NCBI RefSeq assembly: GCF_002233755.1
Contig: NZ_KZ268704.1
Span: 114,473-178,472 of the forward strand
Length of the DNA stretch: 64,000 nucleotides
Direction of reading: 5' to 3'
DNA from: Acinetobacter piscicola
GTDB taxonomy: Bacteria; Pseudomonadota; Gammaproteobacteria; Pseudomonadales; Moraxellaceae
Positions 57,008 through 64,000 of the stretch are shown here, one piece after another. Positions within the stretch are counted from its first letter, which is position 1. Every line of letters starts with the position of its first letter. The position numbers and the translations under genes were made by a program. A model generated the notes under the pieces. That model was not told where the DNA came from, did not search any database, and saw only the letters and a list, made by a program, of their open reading frames with translations.

Positions 57008-57157
57008 TTAAAAATAATCAGCATTTTCCGAGCGATCACCTAAACTTGCAGCCCAATTTACTTTTTTAGTGATTTCAGGACGCTCAACACGCCATAGTTG
57101 TTGTAACTCAGCAACTAAAAGATCATGTCCTGCACGGGTAATTAAATTTGATTTCAT
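57008..57157 (-). pseudogene. greB: Host greB, 5' fragment
   Basis: The ATG at 57157 opens MKSNLITRAGHDLLVAELQQ and continues through WAASLGDRSENADY. Then one island-derived Phe codon and TAA follow (49 codons plus stop). Joined to 33838-34191 at the Tyr codon, it gives a normal GreB of about 164 residues. The truncated product would be half of the coiled coil. The native greB promoter presumably lies in 57158-57300. Confidence 0.93.
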
Positions 57158-57525
57158 CTTTCAAAACCACTCACAATCTACAACAACTTATCTTATTTAT
57201 GTACTTAAGATTATCTAGAGTCTTGCTCGAATATACTAGTCATTTTTATTGCGAGTCTAATATTAAAATATCAAAATAATAATTTGAAAACAGGATTTTT
57301 TTTCAAACGAACAGGTCATATTGCTGTTTATTTATTCAACTTAAACTCAGAAAAACACAGTAAAAAAAATGCGCTATTTAAGTTTTATTGCAGACTCATT
57401 GGGTACATTTTTTTACAATTTAAGCTTATATAATTTACCCATGAATTTACTGAAAATCTTAAAAAAAATTATCGTTTAAAATCAATATATTGAATATTTA
57501 AAACTGTTTGTTTTTTAATCGAAAT

Positions 57526-57554
57526 TTGACAAGCTAAAAAAACGCCTATAATAT
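57526..57554 (+). promoter_or_regulatory. Probable sigma-70 promoter of the MltF-like gene
   Basis: TTGACA is followed 17 bases later by TAATAT (or 15 bases later by TATAAT). This implies a long 5' leader of about 180 bases before the start at 57744. The leader contains a GTCATT/AATGAC hairpin near 57621-57640. No ORF occupies 57158-57743. Confidence 0.65.
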
Positions 57555-57743
57555 GCGCACATGTTTTATTAGCTTAGTTATATTTTTTTGTAGTTTTTCT
57601 GCAAAAGCTTTCAATCCCATATGTCATTTTTTGAATGACGTTCATGACTTGCCCACCCTTATTGAATTTACCAACTGTAAAAGGTTTTAGGCTTTTTTTG
57701 CTTTGACTTTTTTGGGCAATAAATTACTTGTAGCGGAGACAAC

Positions 57744-58853
57744 ATGCACAGTAGTTCAACCTCTGGGTCGAGGCTTAGCCTTAACTCATTTTTTCGTGCT
57801 CTTCCAATCAAAACTTTAGTTTTATCCACCGCGTTAATTCCTTTCAGTATTAATGCGAGCAAGACCAATCAGTACAATGCTGTAGTTAATTCAAGTAAAT
57901 TGACTGTAGTCGCGGTTTCCAATCCAAGCGTCGTGTTTAAGGATGGAAAATTTAAGCATGGCTTCGGCTATGATTTAGCGCATAACTATGCACAAAGTTT
58001 AAATGTGAAGTTAGATTTTCAAACAGTTTCAGACAATGCCACTGCACTGAAAATGGTTGCACAAGGTAAAGCCAATTTTGCAATCACCACTGCAAATATG
58101 CAAACCATTGAAGCTAAACAATTGACTTCTTTTTCTGCCAGTTGTGGTGACTTTAATAGCTTGAAAAAGAATGGTTTAAATACCGAACTAAATTGGGTAT
58201 TTAAACAAGCTGAAGATCCATTAACAGCGACAGCAAGTGGTTTTGTTTGTCAAAGTAAGCAAAATGGCGCAACACAGCAACTTGCTTCGTTTTATAACCG
58301 AAATGTTGTAAAAGAAGATGATTGGAATGTGATCCAGCGTGATTTAAGCAATCGCTTACCTATTTATAAAGCTAGTTTTCAACGTTCAGCTCAACAGTAT
58401 GATCTAGATTGGCATTTGCTTGCAGCAATCGCTTATCAAGAATCATATCTCAAACCTGACTCTGTTTCTCCCACAGGTGTTCGTGGTTTGATGATGTTGA
58501 CCAATGGTACGGCTAAAGAAATGGGTGTACGCAATCGTAATGATCCTGCACAAAGCATTCAGGGTGGCGCAAAATATTTTGATATGATGCTGAGTCGTTA
58601 TTCTTATATTTCTAACCCTGATCGTCGTTGGTACGCGCTCGTGGCTTATAATATGGGACCTGGTGCGGTTGAAAATATTCAAAAGCGTATCAAAGCTCAA
58701 GGTAAAGATCCAAACGACTGGATGAATCTTTATAATTATTTGACACGTAATCAAGCGCAAAATGGTCGTTATAAGCAAGCTGTGCAATATGTAACGCGTA
58801 TTCGCGCGTATTTAGAGCATATTAAAACCACGCCACGTCTTTTAGAGATCTAA
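57744..58853 (+). CDS. mltF: MltF-like membrane-bound lytic transglycosylase
   Basis: The protein has 369 residues. An N-terminal hydrophobic export segment is followed by a shortened SBP_bac_3-like domain (about 50-180: KLTVVAVSNPSVVFKDGKFK, GFGYDLAHNYAQSL), and a C-terminal SLT domain (about 210-340). The catalytic Glu is in AIAYQESYLKPDSVSPTGVRG, and YALVAYNMGPGAVENIQ follows. The enzyme cleaves glycan strands to anhydromuropeptides. At 369 residues it is shorter than E. coli MltF (~518), the solute-binding part being reduced. Confidence 0.85.
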   Translation: MHSSSTSGSRLSLNSFFRALPIKTLVLSTALIPFSINASKTNQYNAVVNSSKLTVVAVSNPSVVFKDGKFKHGFGYDLAHNYAQSLNVKLDFQTVSDNATALKMVAQGKANFAITTANMQTIEAKQLTSFSASCGDFNSLKKNGLNTELNWVFKQAEDPLTATASGFVCQSKQNGATQQLASFYNRNVVKEDDWNVIQRDLSNRLPIYKASFQRSAQQYDLDWHLLAAIAYQESYLKPDSVSPTGVRGLMMLTNGTAKEMGVRNRNDPAQSIQGGAKYFDMMLSRYSYISNPDRRWYALVAYNMGPGAVENIQKRIKAQGKDPNDWMNLYNYLTRNQAQNGRYKQAVQYVTRIRAYLEHIKTTPRLLEI

Positions 58854-58891
58854 TCGAGATCCTAAGAAAAAAAGCGTGCCGTAATTGCATA

Positions 58892-58926
58892 AAAAAAGCT
58901 TACCTAATATAGGTAAGCTTTTTTAT
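58892..58926 (+). terminator. Terminator between the MltF-like and SCP2 genes
   Basis: A 12-bp stem (AAAAGCTTACCT/AGGTAAGCTTTT) has A and T runs on each side, serving both convergent genes. Confidence 0.85.
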
Positions 58927-58938
58927 TTTCAATCAAGA

Positions 58939-59322
58939 TTAAGCAGTTTGCTCAAGTACACGTTTGAAAAGATCTTTTTGTTCTTGGCTTGGTCGAGCTG
59001 TTTGTAACGCCATCAATTGTGACATATCGCCTTGAACTTTGATTTTACCTGTCATGAATGCTTGCATCGCAGCAGCCATATCAAACTCAAGGAATACTTT
59101 ACGAAGCGTTTCAGCATCCATGTTTAATGTCGTTTTAGCATTTGCAGAAGTGCCTTTAAGGATTTTTCCGCCATCTAAAGCAAGTTCAGTATTGCCATCA
59201 GCATCAGCAACAACAAGGTTGATTGCTAAATTTGAAAGTGCAGGTGGTAAATTTAAATCACCAGCTTCAGCAGTCAATTTTTCTACATTTGCAAACCAAT
59301 CATCAGTTAAGAAAGCAGGCAT
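58939..59322 (-). CDS. SCP2 sterol-binding domain protein
   Basis: The protein has 127 residues from MPAFLTDDWF (59322), where GAGG sits 7 bases upstream; the ATG at 59328 is too close. The fold markers LNLPPALSNLAINLVVADADG, KTTLNMDAETLRKVF and FMTGKIKVQGDMSQLMAL match single-domain SCP2 proteins, which bind lipids in the cytosol. Monocistronic. Confidence 0.85.
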   Translation of the reverse strand: MPAFLTDDWFANVEKLTAEAGDLNLPPALSNLAINLVVADADGNTELALDGGKILKGTSANAKTTLNMDAETLRKVFLEFDMAAAMQAFMTGKIKVQGDMSQLMALQTARPSQEQKDLFKRVLEQTA

Positions 59323-59484
59323 GTTCATTCCTCAAATTATTTATTCATTTATAGTGTTGTCTATCCCAACAACATCATAGTGAAGCAGTTTTGCTCGCCC
59401 ATTGTTATAGCATGATAATTTCCATTTGGGCTAAAGTTTTTTGTACGGGCTGTTCAACTTTTGTCGGATTTTTGACTTTACATA

Positions 59485-59522
59485 AAAAAAAGGCACTCAA
59501 ATCAAGATGAATGCCTTTTTTT
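59485..59522. terminator. Terminator downstream of ttcA
   Basis: An AAAAAAGGCA/TGCCTTTTTT stem with a long loop gives T runs on either strand, 20 bases after the ttcA stop. Confidence 0.75.
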
Positions 59523-59541
59523 ATTGTATTGTGACTAGAAA

Positions 59542-60450
59542 TCAATCAGCTGCAAAACTTAAATTTACGACATCAAGTCGCTTTTTCATGTCTTCAGTAT
59601 CACACTTCATATCGAACTCACGTTCCTCATCCAATTTTTCAAAATCAAATAAGTCACGGTCTGCCAACTGAGATGGTGAGACATTTTGTAACGCACCGAA
59701 AATGCTGTGTAAGCGTTTAGGATATTGTTTATCCCAATCACGTAACATGTCGTTCAAAATTGCACGTTGTAGATTTTCCTGAGAACCACACAAATTACAT
59801 GGGATAATTGGAAATTGTCGAATTTCCGCATATTTAATGATGTCTTTCTCTTCTACATAGGCAAGCGGACGAATCAGAATATTCTTTTTATCCGATGACA
59901 AAAGTTTGGGGGGCATTGCCTTTAAACTACCGCCATGGAACAGATTTAAGAAGAAAGTTGCCAGAATGTCATCGCGATGGTGTCCTAATGCAACTTTAGT
60001 CGCACCAATTTCTTGTGCAAAGCCATATAGAGAACCACGACGTAGACGAGAACAGACTGCGCAGTATGTTTTGCCTTCAGGTGTTAAACGTTTGGTAATG
60101 CTGTAGGTATCTTTTTCCAAAATATAATAAGGAATATTATTTTCCTCTAAATATTTTGGCAAAACATCTTCAGGAAAACCTGGCTGTTTCTGATCAAGAT
60201 TAACAGCCACTACATCAAAATTAATCGGTGCAATTCGTTTAAATTGCAGCAAAATGTCTAACAAAGTATAGCTATCTTTCCCACCAGAAACACAGACCAT
60301 GACCTTGTCGCCTTCTTCGATCATTTTAAAGTCACGAATTGCATGACCGACCTGACGACGAAGCTTTTTCAATAGACGATAGTAAGCCGAACTTGTAGGA
60401 AGTTCTGGTTTGAAATTAAATCCTTGTTCGGACTCAACTGGCGAGTACAT
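59542..60450 (-). CDS. ttcA: tRNA 2-thiocytidine synthetase TtcA
   Basis: TtcA thiolates C32 of certain tRNAs, using ATP and a [4Fe-4S] cluster. The protein has 302 residues. The PP-loop SGGKDS is at 55-60, the cluster cysteines are in [14 protein letters not shown] and PCNLCGSQ, and [19 protein letters not shown] is characteristic. Usual length and motifs. Confidence 0.96.
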   Translation of the reverse strand: MYSPVESEQGFNFKPELPTSSAYYRLLKKLRRQVGHAIRDFKMIEEGDKVMVCVSGGKDSYTLLDILLQFKRIAPINFDVVAVNLDQKQPGFPEDVLPKYLEENNIPYYILEKDTYSITKRLTPEGKTYCAVCSRLRRGSLYGFAQEIGATKVALGHHRDDILATFFLNLFHGGSLKAMPPKLLSSDKKNILIRPLAYVEEKDIIKYAEIRQFPIIPCNLCGSQENLQRAILNDMLRDWDKQYPKRLHSIFGALQNVSPSQLADRDLFDFEKLDEEREFDMKCDTEDMKKRLDVVNLSFAAD

Positions 60451-60626
60451 AGACGCGATTTACCAAAAAAAAATTCTGCGCAATTTTAGCTGATTTGTTG
60501 CTGAATCGCATCTAAAGAATTTTTATTTTTACATTAATATTTTTGTTCGTCATATTCCTGTCTTATTCACATATCTAAAATAGACGGTTCAGTTCATTTT
60601 TTAACCGAGGTGCTTATGATTTGGAC

Positions 60627-60671
60627 TTTTCCACAGTTTTCCACAAATCCTGTGGATAAAAGTGTGGATTG
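60627..60671. promoter_or_regulatory. Cluster of four DnaA-box-like 9-mers
   Basis: TTTTCCACA occurs at 60627 and 60637 on the plus strand. TGTGGATAA at 60651 (inverse of the perfect box TTATCCACA) and TGTGGATTG at 60663 follow. AT-rich DNA lies to the right. The rest of 60451-60944 has no gene. It could be a DnaA-controlled promoter or a DnaA titration site; an origin would need more. Confidence 0.55.
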
Positions 60672-60944
60672 TTTGGGGCTTGACAAAGTATTGATACCGA
60701 AGAATGGGCGTTTTCTTTAAATTGATCATTTTTTAACCACATTATTTTTCATATATTTTACAATGACTTATTATAGTCAATAGTTATGTTTTAAAAAAAA
60801 TATAAAATAATTTTTGATTAATATGCCAACAAATAAGACTTGATTTTTTTTATTTGTATTGTTAAAAAACAAATCGTGGTTTTTCTTATTGAATAACTTT
60901 GCTAAACTCCAAAAGGAAATTGGGGAAAATTTTAATTACTAAAA

Positions 60945-61850
60945 ATGAAAAAATTATTTACGGGTTCATTGGTATCAATTTTAGGGTGTATGAGCGTGGC
61001 CTCATTTACATCGCAAAGCTTTGCTGGGCAAATTTATTTCTATAAAGATAAAAACGGCACAACTTTACTTACCAACCGTAAAAATTCAGATAGCTCCCTA
61101 CAAAAAGTTAAAGTGACTTATTACAAAGACAGTAATATTCATAGTTATAGCAATTGGGGTAGTTCAGAATCTTCTGTTTTACCAAGTTATAGCAAAAGCA
61201 AAAACTCTTTTGACAGTATTATTCGCCAAGCAGCGCAAACACATGGTGTTTCTGAAGGTTTAATTAAAGCAGTGATGCATACCGAATCTGGCTTTAACTC
61301 AAACGCACGCTCCCCTGTTGGTGCACAAGGCTTAATGCAACTCATGCCTGCCACAGCACGTCGTTTTAATGTTTCCAACTCTTATGACCCACAACAAAAT
61401 ATTTTTGGTGGTGCTAAATACCTGAGTTGGTTAATGAAGCGTTTTAATGGCAATACAAATTTAGCATTGGCTGCATATAATGCAGGTGAAGGCAATGTTG
61501 ATAAATATGGTGGCATTCCTCCTTTTCGTGAAACGCAAGATTATGTCAGACGTGTGACTAGTCGCTATAACAACCTTTATTCTGGTGGTTTAGGTACCGC
61601 TAGCTATAGTTCAGGCAATAACACAAATTCAGGACAAGTCATTGCCCAATCAAATAATGATATAAGCAATAATTCAAATAACAATACGTCTCAAAATTTA
61701 TCAAATAACACACCTACAACCACCCCAGTAAAATACAGTTCTAGACAAATTATTGTTGCATCTGATGGTACTTTTACGGATGCACCATCTGGATCTTCTT
61801 ACTCCACAGCCAATGCCAGTGCGACAGCACATATTAGTTTTGGAAATTAG
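60945..61850 (+). CDS. SLT-type lytic transglycosylase with N-terminal DUF4124-like region
   Basis: The protein has 301 residues. A signal peptide ending SQSFAG is followed by IYFYKDKNGTTLLTNRK, typical of the small DUF4124-type start. The SLT domain (about 85-205) has AVMHTESGFNSNARSPVGAQ with the catalytic Glu, GLMQLMPATARRF and AAYNAGEGNVDKYGGIPPF. A low-complexity Asn/Ser tail runs from about 210 to 260. The enzyme cleaves peptidoglycan in the periplasm. Confidence 0.92.
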   Translation: MKKLFTGSLVSILGCMSVASFTSQSFAGQIYFYKDKNGTTLLTNRKNSDSSLQKVKVTYYKDSNIHSYSNWGSSESSVLPSYSKSKNSFDSIIRQAAQTHGVSEGLIKAVMHTESGFNSNARSPVGAQGLMQLMPATARRFNVSNSYDPQQNIFGGAKYLSWLMKRFNGNTNLALAAYNAGEGNVDKYGGIPPFRETQDYVRRVTSRYNNLYSGGLGTASYSSGNNTNSGQVIAQSNNDISNNSNNNTSQNLSNNTPTTTPVKYSSRQIIVASDGTFTDAPSGSSYSTANASATAHISFGN

Positions 61851-62102
61851 CTGATTATTTAAGTTTTATAAATGAATAGCTTAAATTTTTGCTTATTTCT
61901 CCTGTGGAGATAATTCATCTTATTTTTAAAATATTTTCTTTGTTTTTATAGAGATCGTGCTCATATATTAAAATTATTTCGTTTTTAGATGATATAGATT
62001 TTTTCAATTATTCTTGAATTTTCATGATCGAAACCTCATATTCCTTACATGGTTTATAATCAATAAATCAAATTATTTTATAGTTATAAGAGGATTTTCT
62101 CG

Positions 62103-63008
62103 ATGATGCGGATTGGTTTGTTTTTGCTAACCAACCTCGCGGTACTGGTTGTAGCTGGTCTTATCCTATCTTTATTAGGTGTTGGCAGTTATCACGGCGC
62201 TGGCGGTCTCAACTTAGGCAACTTGTTGGTATTCTGTTTAGTCTTTGGTATGGCAGGCTCATTCGTCTCGCTTTTCCTTTCTAAATGGATGGCTTTAAAA
62301 ACCACGGGTACTGAATTAATTGATCCAAATGCTCCTCGTAATCAAGCTGAATCTTGGTTATTACAAGAGGTTGCACAACTTTCACAACGCGCTGGTATTA
62401 AAATGCCAGATGTTGGTATCTTCCCGTCTTATCAATCGAATGCTTTTGCCACGGGTTGGAACAAAAATAATGCGCTTGTCTCTGTTTCAACAGGCTTGTT
62501 AGAGCGTATGAATCAAGATGAGCTACGTGCTGTATTGGCCCACGAGATTGGTCACGTTGCCAATGGCGATATGGTCACCTTATCGTTGATTCAAGGTGTC
62601 GTGAACGCCTTTGTGATGTTCTTTGCTCGTATTGCGGGTGATTTCATTGATCGTAATATCTTTGGTCGTCAAGATGGTGAAGCACCAGGTATCGCTTATT
62701 TTGCAATTACCATGGTCTTAGACATCGTCTTTGGTATCTTGGCTTCAGCGATTGTATTGTGGTTCTCTCGCCACCGTGAATATCGTGCCGATGAAGCAGG
62801 TGCACAATTGGCAGGTAAAGAAGCCATGATCTCTGCGTTATTACGTTTACAGGCAGAATCTGAAATGCCTGACCAAATGCCAAAAGAGATGAAAGCTTTT
62901 GCAATCGCAGAAGGTAAAGAACAAGGCTTTAGTTTAGCTGCACTATTTCACACGCATCCAAGTATCGAACAGCGTGTTGCCGCTTTACGTCAGCTTAATC
63001 TACCTTAA
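62103..63008 (+). CDS. htpX: Inner-membrane zinc protease HtpX
   Basis: HtpX degrades misfolded membrane proteins. The protein has 301 residues; two N-terminal membrane helices precede HEIGH (147-151) and the third zinc ligand in [13 protein letters not shown]. Two further hydrophobic segments lie between them. The start is at the first of two Met codons, as in E. coli; AGAGGA is upstream. A terminator follows. Confidence 0.97.
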   Translation: MMRIGLFLLTNLAVLVVAGLILSLLGVGSYHGAGGLNLGNLLVFCLVFGMAGSFVSLFLSKWMALKTTGTELIDPNAPRNQAESWLLQEVAQLSQRAGIKMPDVGIFPSYQSNAFATGWNKNNALVSVSTGLLERMNQDELRAVLAHEIGHVANGDMVTLSLIQGVVNAFVMFFARIAGDFIDRNIFGRQDGEAPGIAYFAITMVLDIVFGILASAIVLWFSRHREYRADEAGAQLAGKEAMISALLRLQAESEMPDQMPKEMKAFAIAEGKEQGFSLAALFHTHPSIEQRVAALRQLNLP

Positions 63009-63038
63009 TTGATATGACAAATACTGAATGAATAAATG

Positions 63039-63072
63039 AATGAAGCCTCCAATTGGAGGCTTCATTTTTATG
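63039..63072 (+). terminator. Terminator after htpX
   Basis: A 12-bp perfect stem (AATGAAGCCTCC/GGAGGCTTCATT) with an AATT loop and a T-rich tail also insulates the convergent DUF4112 gene. Confidence 0.85.
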
Positions 63073-63117
63073 TCTATGTATGATCAATTTTTAATTTTCG
63101 AAATGGATAATAAGATT

Positions 63118-63699
63118 TTAGAAGTTTAAACTCTGATACCAATCCCACAGCATATTCACCCCAAACCAAAGCGCAAAACCGATCAATACCAATACAATAG
63201 CACCCAAAATATCGGGTATATGAATCCAAAGCCAAGCAACAACAGGGTTACGCCAAAATGCAGATTGTTGTTGTTTCTGCTCTAATTTTTCATGCAAGAA
63301 GGGATGAACCACATGATCATCACTATGAATTTGATATTCTTCACGAATATGATCATGCACAACGTCTAAAGCCCGTCGACTTGGGCGAATAAAAATATCA
63401 AAAACAGTTCCAACCACAGGAATAAAACCGACTACAGCATCGACAGCTGCGAGTTTAATGACCCCATTTAGTTTAGTTTGTGGCACACCAATTTGTTTAG
63501 CTTTATAGACTGCATAACATGTCAGTACAAAACCAGCAGCATCACCTGCAATAGGAATCGTACTCAATGCCGCATCTGCACCTACTCCTTGCTTAGTGAA
63601 TGGAATGCGCACCACAGAATCCATCATATTGGCAAATTTAGCCAAATCACGCTCTAATTTAATGACTTCTTGAGTCGATAATTTTTTTTCTGAACTCAT
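63118..63699 (-). CDS. DUF4112 family membrane protein
   Basis: The protein has 193 residues. VRIPFTKQGVGADAALSTIP and GVIKLAAVDAVVGFIPVVGTVFDIFIRPSRRA are typical of DUF4112. Hydrophobic helices lie at about 50-70, 85-105 and 155-185. The family function is unknown. It diverges from the sequence at the right edge and has no operon partner in view. Confidence 0.85.
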   Translation of the reverse strand: MSSEKKLSTQEVIKLERDLAKFANMMDSVVRIPFTKQGVGADAALSTIPIAGDAAGFVLTCYAVYKAKQIGVPQTKLNGVIKLAAVDAVVGFIPVVGTVFDIFIRPSRRALDVVHDHIREEYQIHSDDHVVHPFLHEKLEQKQQQSAFWRNPVVAWLWIHIPDILGAIVLVLIGFALWFGVNMLWDWYQSLNF

Positions 63700-63810
63700 C
63701 GATTGATCTATCTTCTAACATCACGCTGTATTGAAAACATCATAGCCAATAAATTCAGCATGTTGTGTATGCTTTTAATATTAAATCTCTTACAAAAGTC
63801 AAAATGATTA

Positions 63811-64000
63811 GGGTCTGTTGACAATTCGTCTATGTTTGCGACTACGAGTATTTTTTAGGCAATACTAGGCGTGAAATACGAAATTTAGTCATTCTAAATG
63901 ATGAGAAACACTGTTTCGCAAGGCAACAACGTAGCGTTAAAAAACACTCTAGTCCCCGCTGCGCCTTGTGCTAAGAACAAAGCAGTGCTTTGTTCTTGCT
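63811..64000. repeat. Dispersed Acinetobacter-type repeat, cut by the window edge
   Basis: It begins GGGTCTGTTGACAATTCGTC and continues with GCAATACTAGGCGTGAAATA and GCGTTAAAAAACACTC. I recognise this start from short repeats found many times in Acinetobacter genomes, but cannot confirm it here. There is no ORF in the visible part. 63700-63810 holds no feature. Confidence 0.45.

Larger units (their letters stand above)
34192..57013. mobile_element. 22.8-kb Gamma-Mobile-Trio-like genomic island integrated in greB
   Basis: The limits are set by where the two greB pieces stop matching GreB: TAT is the only shared triplet at both junctions. The ends show short imperfect inverted similarity, AACCCCATT...ATACTAT on the left and AACCTCATT...ATACTAT on the right (inverted). 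The element carries a trio of recombinase-type genes, a substitute greB, a NACHT/RelSpo pair, an Rhs toxin region and decayed genes. The interval 34192-34681 has no gene. A short 30-bp relative (CAATATTGAATTTAA) occurs at about 34418 and 35275. Confidence 0.85.

Noticed and set aside
60627..60671. DnaA-box cluster considered as oriC
   Set aside because: There is no dnaA, dnaN, rpmH or parAB context. Four boxes alone are not sufficient.

Overview
The window looks like a chromosomal segment of an Acinetobacter species (Moraxellaceae). The base composition is AT-rich. The strongest marker is a divergent umuDAb-ddrR pair: the UmuDAb-type repressor has 203 residues, an A83-G84 cleavage site and S119/K156, which match the published Acinetobacter protein. 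An AlkM-type alkane hydroxylase with an AlkR-type regulator, and many rho-independent terminators, fit the same genus.

Layout. 1-7.8 kb is housekeeping: a DUF4105 fragment, DUF3015, DUF817, hemE, an L,D-transpeptidase, a Sir2-like protein, a pirin and umuDAb/ddrR. 8-10.8 kb is a nitrogen-type operon (a formate/nitrite-family channel and a fused PP2C phosphatase-kinase) behind a sigma-54-like promoter and an ANTAR-type antitermination leader. 11.2-16 kb is alkane oxidation (alkM, rubredoxin, AraC-type regulator, GMC oxidoreductase) with a shared direct-repeat operator before alkM and the GMC gene. 16.2-26 kb is amino acid catabolism (permease, astCADBE, glutamate dehydrogenase, Lrp-type regulator). 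26.5-33.5 kb is a putative HxlR-type regulon (flavin oxidoreductase, SCP2 protein, two alpha/beta hydrolases, SDR, quinone oxidoreductase) that shares an inverted-repeat operator. A tRNA-Ser(TGA) gene follows.

34.19-57.01 kb is an integrated island that splits the host greB gene: the 5' third lies at 57.0-57.16 kb and the 3' two thirds at 33.84-34.19 kb. The two pieces join in frame at a Tyr codon. The island carries a three-gene recombinase operon resembling the Gamma-Mobile-Trio (gmtY-gmtZ-gmtX). A second, intact, diverged greB is translationally coupled to the end of that operon, so the element appears to break host greB and supply a replacement. Its cargo is a tight pair of a NACHT-type NTPase and a RelA/SpoT-like nucleotidyltransferase (a candidate defence system), and an Rhs polymorphic toxin locus with a Sec signal peptide, a lipoprotein partner and up to three displaced toxin-tail/immunity units, one resembling TreTu/TriTu. 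There are also a decayed DNA methyltransferase, a frameshifted winged-helix gene, and an unknown gene whose 5' end is interrupted by an 8-bp tandem repeat.

57.5-63.7 kb returns to core genes: an MltF-like transglycosylase, an SCP2 protein, ttcA, a cluster of DnaA-box-like 9-mers, an SLT transglycosylase, htpX and DUF4112. A recognisable Acinetobacter-type repeat runs off the right edge.

All names come from reading motifs and gene order by eye. No database search was run.
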